Shown here in pieces: positions 16,862 to 25,136 of a stretch of DNA of 30,781 nucleotides. The DNA comes from JABMMZ01 sp040403495 (lineage in GTDB: Bacteria; Bacteroidota; Bacteroidia; NS11-12g; UBA955): assembly GCA_040403495.1 (NCBI GenBank), contig JBBAKM010000032.1:1-30781 (forward strand), read 5' to 3'. The notes below the pieces were generated by a model, which was not told the DNA's origin, made no database searches, and was given only the letters and a program-made list of their open reading frames with translations. The translations under genes were made by a program, and so were the position numbers. The stretch's first letter is position 1, and every line of letters begins with the position of its first letter.

Positions 16862-17083
16862 TTATTTAAACATCCAAAATAAAATAGCTCCGCTTCCTAC
16901 AAATGGTTCAATGTAAGTAAATTTTTTATTAATGATATCTTTAGGTAATACCTTTTCAATTTCATCAATTAACTGGGTTTTTCCTCCTGCCCATTTCAAA
17001 AAAGGTCTTGCAATTTTTCTATTTTTAATATCTGATTGTATTTTATTAAACATTCTTCTTAGTTTCGATTCAAACATAAACAT
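16862..17083 (-). pseudogene. Truncated D12-class (DpnM/Dam-like) adenine methyltransferase
   Basis: A 73-residue remnant of a D12-class N6-adenine methyltransferase. It keeps the N-terminal SAM motif PFLKWAGGKTQLIDEI (about residues 27-42) and motif I YIEPFVGSGAILFW (about 57-70), then ends at a TAA three codons later. The DPPY catalytic motif and target-recognition domain, some 190 residues in intact relatives, are absent. No remnant is visible in any frame of the 46 bp before the nuclease ATG. It therefore cannot methylate DNA. It is collinear with the dpnI operon and may still supply its promoter or leader. The clean cut suggests replacement of the 3' part by the dpnI cassette rather than slow decay. 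Confidence 0.85.
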
Positions 17084-17217
17084 ATTTCAAGCAATTTTCA
17101 AATGAATTTTATTTCTGAGGCTCGGTTGAGGGTTCTGTCTTTTACAATATTTCTTTCCATCTAGCGTTAGTATAACAATGAAAGTAGAACTACATGGATT
17201 TTTAAATTTTATACGCC

Positions 17218-18138
17218 ATGAACTACAAACTTCTGTTTTTTTCGATGCCAATCGTGGTCATTGTACTTTCAAGTGCTTTTGTCACTAACCATTCGCACGA
17301 ATATACCCTGTCTGAGGCGCTTGCCAAAAAGCTGATTTCGGTTCAGTTTTATAACAATACCAAATCTTCCCACTATGGGCAACCTATTCAATTGCAAGTA
17401 ACGAACCTAAAGAATTATCCTGTCAAAATTAAAGTAGAAAAGGGGAGTTTGATAGAGCCTGATTTGCCGCAATACCAAACCATTATTATAAGCAACGATG
17501 TTCAAATGCCTTTGGCTGCACTTCAAGAAAAAAGTAGTCAGTTGCTGTATGGATTTTGTGTTGAATCGCACGATGCCGCGCCGGGGAGTAAAAAAATAAG
17601 CTATCAGTTGGGCAAAAAAGCTGAAACTAAAGTGTGTTCTATGGTCGATTTTATCTCAAAGGAAGATTTGCAAGGGACTTACGAAGGGCAAAATGCACTG
17701 TGGGTTTTGGTCAACAATCAAGCTTTGGAGAATGTAATAGGTTTTGATACGGTAAGCACTCGAAAACTTCACAAGTTTATGTCTAAATTAACTGGAAAGC
17801 CAATGCCTCCTCCACCTTCTAAGAATGATTATAAACGCAATTATTACGCTAGTGATTACCGTCCCAAAATTCAGATTAGAGGGAATGTGGAATTGCAGGG
17901 TCCACGAAGTTGTAAAGTTAGAATTGGTCTATTCGACACTGCTAATATTTGTGTAAGGGAACTTTATGTCAACAATGCTTTGCCCAAAGGGCATCAAAAA
18001 TTAAGTTACGGTTTTGATGCTTCTGAATACCAAAATAGATTTTACTACATCAAAACAATGGTGGATGATGTGATTGTTTTTCACAGCCGTTATGATTTAA
18101 AAACTGGAAAAATTTGGATGGTGGAAAGGCGTTTTTAA
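17218..18138 (+). CDS. Hypothetical exported protein
   Basis: A 306-residue protein with an N-terminal signal or anchor helix (about residues 4-23, SMPIVVIVLSSAFV). I do not recognise a family. The middle has alternating beta-strand patterns (IQLQVTNLKNYPVKIKVEKGSLI) suggesting an Ig-like or transthyretin-like fold. Residues about 197-202 are a PMPPPP run, probably a linker to a C-terminal beta-rich domain that ends with YDLKTGKIWMVERRF. The first gene after the AT-rich island, its codon use looks like the chromosomal background. The 127 bp before it hold no clear TAnnTTTG promoter. Confidence 0.7.
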   Translation: MNYKLLFFSMPIVVIVLSSAFVTNHSHEYTLSEALAKKLISVQFYNNTKSSHYGQPIQLQVTNLKNYPVKIKVEKGSLIEPDLPQYQTIIISNDVQMPLAALQEKSSQLLYGFCVESHDAAPGSKKISYQLGKKAETKVCSMVDFISKEDLQGTYEGQNALWVLVNNQALENVIGFDTVSTRKLHKFMSKLTGKPMPPPPSKNDYKRNYYASDYRPKIQIRGNVELQGPRSCKVRIGLFDTANICVRELYVNNALPKGHQKLSYGFDASEYQNRFYYIKTMVDDVIVFHSRYDLKTGKIWMVERRF

Positions 18139-18249
18139 GTACATCGGTAATGGCATTTTGGGTGTCATAGACTTTAATGCATATTTCTGTAAGCCACCCT
18201 TAAACCCTGATTAAGTATTAGAACTTCGTAATGAGAGTTAAATGTAAAA

Positions 18250-18321
18250 AAATCAGTTTCTTAAATTTTGAAAAGCATCCACATAGGCGGATGGTTAAAA
18301 AAGTTAAGATACAACTGATTT
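18250..18321. other. Nested inverted repeat in the 307-bp gap before kynU
   Basis: Arms AAATCAGTT-TCTTAA (18250-18264) pair with TTAAGA-(3 nt)-AACTGATTT (18304-18321): 15 pairs with one bulge. An inner CATCC / GGATG hairpin (18276-18280 with 18289-18293) sits within. It lies upstream of the kynU promoter, so it could be a 3' structure of the preceding transcript, a small RNA or a DNA palindrome. The rest of 18139-18445 shows only the kynU promoter. Confidence 0.45.
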
Positions 18322-18433
18322 AAAGAGATTTAGCTCGTAATAGATTTTACTTCACAAATTGTTTGTTTTATTTGCGTTCAGTGATTTTCAATTCTAATGC
18401 TTAATTTGGGTTACACATAAGCGTTCATATCCT

Positions 18434-18441
18434 TATATTTG
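18434..18441 (+). promoter_or_regulatory. -7 box directly in front of kynU
   Basis: TATATTTG fits TAnnTTTG exactly and ends only 4 bases before the kynU ATG. Transcripts would start at or very near the start codon, so the message would be leaderless. A TTAC lies 19 bp upstream as a weak -33 element. Confidence 0.5.
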
Positions 18442-18445
18442 CAGC

Positions 18446-19714
18446 ATGAATTTTGAAAATTCGCTTGCTTTTGCACAGAAGTTAGACAGTAGTGACAGTC
18501 TTCAATCCTTTAGAGAAAAGTATTTTATCCCTCAAGTTAACGGGAAAGAAGCCCTTTATTTTACAGGTAATTCCTTAGGATTACAACCCAAGTCGGTATT
18601 GTCTGCGTTACAAACGGAGTTGGAAGATTGGAAAAATTTGGGTGTCGAAGGGCATTTTCATGGCAAAAATCCTTGGTTTCACTACCACAAGTTTTTGACC
18701 AATGGCGCTGCTTTAGTAGTCGGGGCCAAACCCATCGAAGTGGTGGTAATGAATCAACTGACCTCTAATCTTCATTTTTTATTTGTTAGTTTTTACCGCC
18801 CAACACAACAAAGGTTTAAAATAATAATGGAAGCGGGTGCATTTCCAAGCGACATGTATTTGGTGGAATCTCAGGTAAAGTTTCATGGGTTCAATCCAAG
18901 TGATGCTATTGTTGAGGTTAAGCCGCGTGAAGGAGAATACACGCTTCGTCATCAGGATATTTTGGACACTATCGAAGCGCACAAAAACGAACTTGCTTTG
19001 GTGTTTTTTAGTGGGGTTCAGTATTACAGTGGTCAGGTGTTTAATATCAAAGAAATTACAGAAAAGGGACATGCTTGCGGTGCCGTTGTAGGGTTCGATT
19101 TGGCGCATGCTGCCGGTAATATTGAGTTAAAGTTGAACGAATGGAATGTGGATTTTGCGGCTTGGTGCAGTTACAAATATTTAAACTCTGGCCCAGGCGG
19201 AGTGGCAGGTGCATTTGTTCACGAAAAACACGCTACAGATTCCAGTTTACCTCGATTTGCAGGTTGGTGGGGACACGATGAACAAGAGCGATTCAAAATG
19301 TTAAAAGGGTTTGTTCCCGAAGAAGGCGCAGCAGGTTGGCAACTGAGCAATGCCCCTGTTTTTAGCATGGCTGTTCACCGCGAAGCACTGAATTTGTTTG
19401 AAGCTGCGGGAATGTCTGCATTGACAGAAAAAGGTAAAAACTTAAATGCCTATTTGCAATTTGTAATAGAAGAGGCGATGAAACACAATGCCTTATTGAA
19501 TTTTAAAATTATAACACCTCCTTATCCCGAAAGAGGTTGTCAAATCAGTTTGTTGACAGATGATAATGGCAAAATGATTTTTGATTATTTAACCCAAAAT
19601 GGGGTGATTGCCGATTGGCGAAATCCAAATGTTATCCGTTTAGCACCCGTTCCAATGTATAATACTTACCAAGATATTTACACATTTGGAGCCTTATTAA
19701 TGAATTATAAATAA
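18446..19714 (+). CDS. kynU: Kynureninase
   Basis: A 422-residue PLP enzyme that hydrolyses kynurenine (or 3-hydroxykynurenine) to anthranilate (or 3-hydroxyanthranilate) plus alanine, in tryptophan breakdown or NAD synthesis. Visible marks are the N-terminal FRxxF.iP pattern (FREKYFIP), FTGNSLGLQPKS, the PLP-phosphate and ring segment FDLAHAAGN (D218, H221), and the Schiff-base Lys244 in WCSYKYLNSGPGG. Length is standard. The start is well supported by alignment with family N-termini, which makes the 4-base distance to the promoter box notable. Its stop codon abuts the prmA ATG without a gap. No other kyn gene is in the window, so the product's fate is unknown. Confidence 0.97.
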   Translation: MNFENSLAFAQKLDSSDSLQSFREKYFIPQVNGKEALYFTGNSLGLQPKSVLSALQTELEDWKNLGVEGHFHGKNPWFHYHKFLTNGAALVVGAKPIEVVVMNQLTSNLHFLFVSFYRPTQQRFKIIMEAGAFPSDMYLVESQVKFHGFNPSDAIVEVKPREGEYTLRHQDILDTIEAHKNELALVFFSGVQYYSGQVFNIKEITEKGHACGAVVGFDLAHAAGNIELKLNEWNVDFAAWCSYKYLNSGPGGVAGAFVHEKHATDSSLPRFAGWWGHDEQERFKMLKGFVPEEGAAGWQLSNAPVFSMAVHREALNLFEAAGMSALTEKGKNLNAYLQFVIEEAMKHNALLNFKIITPPYPERGCQISLLTDDNGKMIFDYLTQNGVIADWRNPNVIRLAPVPMYNTYQDIYTFGALLMNYK

Positions 19715-20584
19715 ATGACCATATACAAAGAACTTGCGCTTACCGCAAAGGAACCGTTTGATGAAAATGTAGATATTATCTCTGCTTATTTGGGTGAATT
19801 TGGTTTTGAAGGCTCTGCTGAAGACGAAATTATTAAAGCCTATATCGCAGAGGAATTGATGGGCGATGATGAAATTGTTATTTTAGTGGAACAATTGATA
19901 GAAAAAAACTTGATTGAACCAACGTACACCATTGAACTAATAGCACCTAAAAATTGGAATGAAGAATGGGAGAAAAATTATTTTCAACCTATTTTAATTG
20001 GTGACCAATGTTTGATTAAAAGTAGTTTTCACCAAACAGATATTAAGGCCAATTATGAAATAGTAATTGACCCAAAAATGAGTTTTGGAACGGGTCATCA
20101 CGAAACCACAAGCATGATGGCTGAATTTTTATTGGAGCTCCCAATGAAAGACAAAACAGTGCTTGACATGGGAACTGGAACGGGAATACTAGCGATATTG
20201 GCAAGTATGTTGGGTTGTAGCAAAGTTATTGGGATTGACAATGACAGTTGGTGTTATGAAAATGCCCAAGAGAATTTAGAAAAAAACAAGATACACAATG
20301 CCGAAATTATACTAGGGGATGCAGGTTTACTTAAATCATATCCTGCTACTTTTGACATTGTAATTGCAAACATTAACAGACACATTTTGATTTCAGATAT
20401 TAAATACTATGTCAAAGCCATGAAGAAAAACAGTATCTTGTTATTGAGTGGTTTTTACAAAGAAGATTTTGATGCGATAGATGCTGTATGTCAACAAAAT
20501 AATTGTGTGTTTGTAAACAGCAAAACAAAAAACAATTGGATGAGTGCCGCTTTTAAGAAAAACGAAGATGAAATTAGTAAATAG
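19715..20584 (+). CDS. prmA: Ribosomal protein L11 methyltransferase
   Basis: A 289-residue class I SAM methyltransferase that trimethylates ribosomal protein L11. The N-terminal L11-binding domain (1 to about 70) precedes the family signature DPKMSFGTGHHETTSMM (GTGHHETT at 125-132). The SAM-binding motif VLDMGTGTGILA starts at 149, and IVIANINRHIL supplies the Asn-rich motif near 215. The ATG follows the kynU stop codon directly (zero spacing), implying translational coupling. Its last 17 bp overlap the next gene. The operon mixes catabolism and translation, which looks like convenience rather than function. Confidence 0.95.
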   Translation: MTIYKELALTAKEPFDENVDIISAYLGEFGFEGSAEDEIIKAYIAEELMGDDEIVILVEQLIEKNLIEPTYTIELIAPKNWNEEWEKNYFQPILIGDQCLIKSSFHQTDIKANYEIVIDPKMSFGTGHHETTSMMAEFLLELPMKDKTVLDMGTGTGILAILASMLGCSKVIGIDNDSWCYENAQENLEKNKIHNAEIILGDAGLLKSYPATFDIVIANINRHILISDIKYYVKAMKKNSILLLSGFYKEDFDAIDAVCQQNNCVFVNSKTKNNWMSAAFKKNEDEISK

Positions 20585-21275
20585 AATAGCCATTATTACA
20601 GGTGTAAGTAAAGGCATAGGAGAATCGCTGTGCAAACAATTGCTTACAGAAGGTTGTGTTGTAATAGGATTGGGAAGAAATAACAATGCCATTCAACATG
20701 AAAATTACCAATTTATACCCACCGATGTTCGCAATGTGAGCGAGGTCAATGCAGCTATAGAACAGGTGTTGTCAACCAGACATGGTAAAATAGATATTTT
20801 AATTAACAATGCCGGTTTGGGATACTTTGGCAACGTAGAAGATTTGCCGCTTGAACAATGGGATGAAATGTTTCAAACCAATATCAACGGCATGTTTTAT
20901 TGCACACGCAAAGTGGTGCCTGTAATGAAAGCCAATGGGGTAGGACATATTATCAATATTTCGAGCACGGCCGGTTTGGAAGGAATGCCTATGGTTAGTG
21001 CCTATTGTGCTACAAAATGGGCAGTAAAAGGGTTCAGTGAAAGTTTGTGGAAAGAGCTTAGAGGTTTCAAAATCAAGGTGACTTGTGTTTATCCAGGCAG
21101 TGTAAAAACGGATTTTTTCAGAAACAGTCCTTCTATTCAGCCACATGACTACATGTTGATGCCCGATGATGTTGCGGCCATGATTGTGTATTCATTAAAA
21201 ACACCCGACAATTTCCATCAAGTAAATTTGGAAGTAAGACCATTGCAACCCAAAGGTCCTAAATCTGTACAATAA
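20568..21275 (+). CDS. Short-chain dehydrogenase/reductase (SDR family)
   Basis: A 235-residue classical SDR oxidoreductase. The start at ATG 20568 (MKLVNRIAIITG) puts the cofactor motif TGVSKGIG at residues 11-18 in the usual place; the frame runs eight codons further back into prmA. NNAG is at 80-83, the Ser of INISSTAG near 132, and the catalytic Y146-x-x-x-K150 in YCATK. The segment GRNNN after the second strand suggests NADP preference (inferred). It overlaps prmA by 17 bp and is probably the third gene of the kynU operon. The substrate is not predictable. Confidence 0.92.
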   Translation: MKLVNRIAIITGVSKGIGESLCKQLLTEGCVVIGLGRNNNAIQHENYQFIPTDVRNVSEVNAAIEQVLSTRHGKIDILINNAGLGYFGNVEDLPLEQWDEMFQTNINGMFYCTRKVVPVMKANGVGHIINISSTAGLEGMPMVSAYCATKWAVKGFSESLWKELRGFKIKVTCVYPGSVKTDFFRNSPSIQPHDYMLMPDDVAAMIVYSLKTPDNFHQVNLEVRPLQPKGPKSVQ

Positions 21276-21296
21276 AATTCCTATTTTAGAGTTCTT

Positions 21297-21326
21297 ATTG
21301 TTTTAAAATAAAAATGATTAACTTTG
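21297..21326 (+). promoter_or_regulatory. Promoter of the beta-helix lipoprotein gene
   Basis: ATTG (21297-21300), an 18-bp spacer, and TAACTTTG (21319-21326), a full TAnnTTTG match with near-consensus spacing. The start codon is 8 bp downstream, so the leader is very short. Confidence 0.6.
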
Positions 21327-21334
21327 TTTAAAAT

Positions 21335-22756
21335 ATGAAATTCTGGACGAAACTCTGTGTTATTTTGATTTCTTTGGTTTTAATGGAATCGTGTCGCAAG
21401 GACGATGCTGTTTTAAAATCTGCAGGAACACTTGGTTTTTCAAAAGATACCGTATTTTTTGACACTGTTTTCACTCGCTTGCCGAATACCGCTTATCCTA
21501 GGTCAATCAACAAAAGATTTATGATAAGAAACCCTTACAAAGAAACCGTTTTTGTAAATGTAAGGGTCATGGGTGGCAGTGCTTCATCCTACCGTTTCAA
21601 TGTGGACGGACGATTTGGGAAAGAAATAACAGATATTGAAATATTGCCCAAAGACAGTGCTTGGGTGTTTGTGGAATGTACGTTAGAACCCAATCAATTA
21701 ACACAACCTGCCTTAGTGCGCGACAGTATTGAATTCGAAACCAATGGCAACAGACAGTATGTGCAATTGGCTGCTTATGGTTGGGACGCTTATTATTTCA
21801 ATGATACCTTATTTGAACAAGATGTTACATTATCAAAAACGGATAAACCATACGTGATAGTCAATACCTGTTTTGTAGATGAGGGTGTTACAATGACAAT
21901 TGGTCCTGGGGTTCACATATACAGTACTGCAAATTCGGTGTTTGTAAGCAATCCCAATAGAATTATCAATGTTAGTGCAATCAATGTGTTAGGGACATTG
22001 AAAGTAAATGGAACTGCCGATAATCCTGTTATTTTTGAAGGGGACAGATTAGATGTAAAATTCAAAGACCTTCCAGGACAATGGAGAGGTATTCGTTTTT
22101 TTAGAGGGAGCGTAAACAACGAAATACGTCATTCAGTTATAAAAAACGCAACCATTGGTGTGTGGGTAGATTCCTTGTCGGAAAACACACAAGAGAATCT
22201 CAAAATATACAATACCATTATCAAAAACATCAGTGCTTATGGCGTGTTAGGACTAACTGCACAAATTTATATGGAAAATAGTGTGGTTGCCAATTGCGGT
22301 GCCAACACAGTGCTAGGTTATTGGGGAGGATATTACACTTTCAGACATTGCACCTTTTATGCAGGAGGGGGCAGAAGAGACCCACATTTGATTTTCAATA
22401 ATCAATTGCGCAATGACAAAAATGAAGTGACTAGAACATTCCCTATAGGATATGCTTTTTTGAATAGCATTATTTGGGGGCCTAATCAAACAGAAATTGG
22501 TTTTGACATAAGCACGACTGTAGTTCCTGATTTTGCAGTATTTAGGTCGAGCATTATACGTTCCAAAACAGCCTTTGGTGGAAACGATTTGTTGTTCAAT
22601 ACCGATCCATTGTTTAAGCAAATTGGAACATCCGATTTCAAATTAAACGCAGGTTCACCAGCTATTAACAAAGCCAATGTCAATTTCTCTGTTTCTGCCG
22701 ATTTGGATGGAAAAGTAAGAGACAGTGAGCCAGATATTGGTGCTTACGAATTTTAA
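21335..22756 (+). CDS. Lipoprotein with right-handed beta-helix (choice-of-anchor-Q-like C-terminus)
   Basis: A 473-residue lipoprotein with lipobox LMES-C20, so it is lipid-anchored in the envelope. The N-terminal 40-150 region contains the FSKDTVFFDTVFT phrase typical of a Bacteroidota family and an Ig-like domain. From about 180 to 420 the repeating short strands (VFEGDR, IRHSVIKNATIGVWV, LKIYNTIIKNISAYGV, MENSVVANCG, FRHCTFYA) indicate a pectate-lyase-like right-handed beta-helix. The end AINKANVN...DLDGKVRDSEPDIGAYEF is the choice-of-anchor-Q motif. It may bind polysaccharide; no catalytic residues can be named. A small beta-barrel gene follows 9 bp downstream. Confidence 0.88.
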   Translation: MKFWTKLCVILISLVLMESCRKDDAVLKSAGTLGFSKDTVFFDTVFTRLPNTAYPRSINKRFMIRNPYKETVFVNVRVMGGSASSYRFNVDGRFGKEITDIEILPKDSAWVFVECTLEPNQLTQPALVRDSIEFETNGNRQYVQLAAYGWDAYYFNDTLFEQDVTLSKTDKPYVIVNTCFVDEGVTMTIGPGVHIYSTANSVFVSNPNRIINVSAINVLGTLKVNGTADNPVIFEGDRLDVKFKDLPGQWRGIRFFRGSVNNEIRHSVIKNATIGVWVDSLSENTQENLKIYNTIIKNISAYGVLGLTAQIYMENSVVANCGANTVLGYWGGYYTFRHCTFYAGGGRRDPHLIFNNQLRNDKNEVTRTFPIGYAFLNSIIWGPNQTEIGFDISTTVVPDFAVFRSSIIRSKTAFGGNDLLFNTDPLFKQIGTSDFKLNAGSPAINKANVNFSVSADLDGKVRDSEPDIGAYEF

Positions 22757-22765
22757 TATTTAAAG

Positions 22766-23440
22766 ATGAAAATAAAACTACTTATAATTGCCGCTTTTTT
22801 AGTCGTTACAAATCCAATAAAAGCACAAAGTAAAATGTGTATGTGTAGCGCAGATTCAGGCATTTTTTTTCCGCAATACGAAATTGGACTTAGCTCAAAC
22901 ATCATGTTTGAATATCCCTTGAGCAAAACAATTGTCAATGGGATTATGGTCAAAAAACAATTCCCAAAATTCATATTGAGAGCTGGTGTTAATCAAAACA
23001 GCGGTCCCTTTGATTTTAAAGTGACTGGAAATACCTTTGGAAGCAGAGACAGTGGCTCATTTAAGTTAACAACTCTAAGAGTGGGGATTGAAAAAGTATT
23101 TTTCCCAAGTAAATTATCCCCTTATGCTGCAGGTGACCTTTTTTATGCAAAATCTTCGTCAGAGGGAGTCTTTGCTGATTGGGGAGGGATTAGAGGAACC
23201 TATTTGGAAAGGTCCTACAATAATGTGTCAAACAGAATCGGAATTATGCCCTCATTTGGAATTAAATACAGACCAATATCACAATTGTCAATAGGGATAG
23301 AAACTAACTTCTCGATTTATTTTTATAACAACAAATTTACTGACTTAACTAACAACAATACCAATAATACAACCGGTATCAATGGGGCTATTGTTCGTTC
23401 AGCCTTGTTTACAATCAACTACCATTTATTCGAAAAATAA
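22766..23440 (+). CDS. Hypothetical outer-membrane beta-barrel protein
   Basis: A 224-residue protein with a signal peptide (MKIKLLIIAAFLVVTNPIKAQ). The mature part starts with a Cys-rich tip (MCMCSADSG). It then shows alternating hydrophobic/polar strands with aromatic belts (FILRAGVNQN, TTLRVGIEKVFF, IGIMPSFGIKYRP, LSIGIETNFSIYFY) and ends ALFTINYHLFEK, as expected for an 8-10-strand barrel. An Asn/Thr-rich loop (TNNNTNNTTG) is near residue 200. It sits 9 bp after the beta-helix lipoprotein and is likely co-transcribed. No function is assigned. It converges on folA with a 17-bp gap and no visible terminator. Confidence 0.72.
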   Translation: MKIKLLIIAAFLVVTNPIKAQSKMCMCSADSGIFFPQYEIGLSSNIMFEYPLSKTIVNGIMVKKQFPKFILRAGVNQNSGPFDFKVTGNTFGSRDSGSFKLTTLRVGIEKVFFPSKLSPYAAGDLFYAKSSSEGVFADWGGIRGTYLERSYNNVSNRIGIMPSFGIKYRPISQLSIGIETNFSIYFYNNKFTDLTNNNTNNTTGINGAIVRSALFTINYHLFEK

Positions 23441-23457
23441 GTTAGATTGTAAACGTA

Positions 23458-23955
23458 TTATCGCTTTATCTTGTCTAAGACAACAAACTCAAAATCATAA
23501 AGATGTTTTTCGTCTTTGGGGTGATGTTCCGAGTAGGATTGTTGCCATTCCTCGGGGTTCCATTCAGGGAAAAAAGTATCTGCATTGTCAAACACATGGT
23601 TCACAATAGTAATGTATAAACAATCGGCTATTTGAATCAATTCGCGATACACTTGTCCACCCCCAATAATCATCAATTCTTCGGTGTTTTCAGGAAGTGC
23701 TTTTATGGCTTCTTCGATAGAAAAGACATGTATAAAACCCTCAATGATGTCCTCGTTTTTGGAAGAAATAACCAAATTCAAACGGTTAGGCAAGGGCTTG
23801 CCTAGAGAGTTCATGGTGTTTCGGCCCATCAACATGGGTTTACCTTTGGTATGTTTCACAAACCATTTAAAATCATCGGGTAAGTGCCACATCAATTGGT
23901 TGGCTGCCCCTATGGCAAAGTGTTTGTCGATGGCAGCTATAAGCGATATTTTCAT
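23458..23955 (-). CDS. folA: Dihydrofolate reductase
   Basis: A 165-residue DHFR, which reduces dihydrofolate to tetrahydrofolate with NADPH. The core signature is complete: ISLIAAIDKHFAIG, NQLMWHLPDDFKWF (W23, and Asp27 as the active-site acid), GKPMLMGRNTMNSLGKPLPNR for NADPH binding, and LMIIGGGQVYRELI. The C-terminal ADTFFPEWNPEEW and YDFEFVVLDK strands are typical. Length matches the bacterial chromosomal enzyme. It starts 2 bp after the stop codon of the WG-repeat gene, which suggests co-translation. Confidence 0.97.
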   Translation of the reverse strand: MKISLIAAIDKHFAIGAANQLMWHLPDDFKWFVKHTKGKPMLMGRNTMNSLGKPLPNRLNLVISSKNEDIIEGFIHVFSIEEAIKALPENTEELMIIGGGQVYRELIQIADCLYITIVNHVFDNADTFFPEWNPEEWQQSYSEHHPKDEKHLYDFEFVVLDKIKR

Positions 23956-23957
23956 AG

Positions 23958-25100
23958 TTAATCTTTAAAAAAATGTTTCCCTTGGGTGTTAATGACACCA
24001 CGTTTTTGGTTTAAAATAATCATGGCATAGCCATTTTTAAAAGCAGAAGCCCCGTCGTAACGGTGGGGTATCAAAAGTCTGCAATTAGAGTTCATGTAGC
24101 CCCATTTTCCTTCCTTGTCTCTAACGGGAATCAGGCCATTGCCTATTTCACCCACTTGGGTAGGTTTGGTTTGGAATTGCCCCATCACATAAAAGTTTTT
24201 ATCCATAATTCTTAAATCAGGCATGTACATTCCCAAAATACCCAAATACAAAGAATCACCTATGTGTTTGGCATAAGAAAATAAGGGAGAAAATCGTTTT
24301 TGTCTGTCGAGGAAGTAGTAATCCCAACCTATGTCATTTCTGTTTTTAATCACACATTTGCCATCTCTGAATTCTTTTTCTATGGTAATGTATTCGGAAT
24401 AATCAAAACTATCGTTAATAAAGTCACGCATAATGACTTGACCGTTACTGTCAATAAATTGGAGAACGTAAGTCATGTCATAAGGGGCAATTTTGCTTCT
24501 GGTTTTTACATAAACTGGCGCTATTCCCTCCGAGAAAATACCCGCAGGAATGATGCTATCAGGTAAAGATAATGTTTTGCCTTGTTTGTCTATGTAAAAG
24601 TATTTGCCCTTGCTTATACCCAACAAAAATCCAGACTGAAATTTTTGGGAACTGGTGTCAAAATTAGGAGGTCTAACCCAATCGCCATTTCTGTTGATGA
24701 TGCCAAGCTTTTTATTGACAGAAACAACGGCCAGACCCTCCGAAAAACTCTCCAAGGCATCGTAAGTTTTGTTGAAAACGGACAGTCCCAAAGTGTTTAT
24801 GTAATAGGATTTGAATTTGGTGTTTTGAACATGACAAAGGCCTTCGCTAAATTCCCCATGAAATCGATAAGCTTCTGTTATTATCTTGCCTGTAGAGTTG
24901 ATGCCGTAAAAAAGAGTGTCAATTTTTATGAAAGCAAAATCTTCGGTAAAAAATTCGGTTTCTTCGTATTGTGGTTCAATGATAATGTTGCCAGCCGTGT
25001 CGCTGTAACCCCATTTATCATTGACCCTGTATGGAATAAGTTGAGCCCAAGATGCAGTGAGGGAAAAAGAACAAATGATGTAAAGTAGAATATTTTTCAT
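23958..25100 (-). CDS. Exported WG-repeat protein
   Basis: A 380-residue protein. I use ATG 25100, which gives a signal peptide (MKNILLYIICSFSLTASWAQ); the frame extends five more codons to a GTG. The mature part is a chain of degenerate WG repeats, each a W/Y-G-x-(I/Y)-x-x-x-G-x-(I/L)-hydrophobic-x-P-x-(F/Y)-(D/E) unit. Examples are KWGYSDTAGNIIIEPQYEE, KLGIINRNGDWVRPPNFD, KWGYMNSNCRLLIPHRYD and KRGVINTQGKHF. WG-repeat proteins form beta-propeller-like or solenoid scaffolds of mostly unknown role. It is followed by folA at 2 bp and preceded by mce at 36 bp. Confidence 0.9.
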   Translation of the reverse strand: MKNILLYIICSFSLTASWAQLIPYRVNDKWGYSDTAGNIIIEPQYEETEFFTEDFAFIKIDTLFYGINSTGKIITEAYRFHGEFSEGLCHVQNTKFKSYYINTLGLSVFNKTYDALESFSEGLAVVSVNKKLGIINRNGDWVRPPNFDTSSQKFQSGFLLGISKGKYFYIDKQGKTLSLPDSIIPAGIFSEGIAPVYVKTRSKIAPYDMTYVLQFIDSNGQVIMRDFINDSFDYSEYITIEKEFRDGKCVIKNRNDIGWDYYFLDRQKRFSPLFSYAKHIGDSLYLGILGMYMPDLRIMDKNFYVMGQFQTKPTQVGEIGNGLIPVRDKEGKWGYMNSNCRLLIPHRYDGASAFKNGYAMIILNQKRGVINTQGKHFFKD

Positions 25101-25136
25101 GAGCTTAATAGACACATTAGTTACAAATTTAGTGCC

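Noticed and set aside
15206..17217. Search for att-like direct repeats or an integrase around the DpnI island
   Set aside because: No direct repeat longer than a few bases and no recombinase gene was visible; the island borders remain undefined.
24582..25088. 168-codon plus-strand open frame opposite the WG-repeat gene
   Set aside because: The opposite strand encodes clear WG repeats with a signal peptide; this product has no recognisable features.
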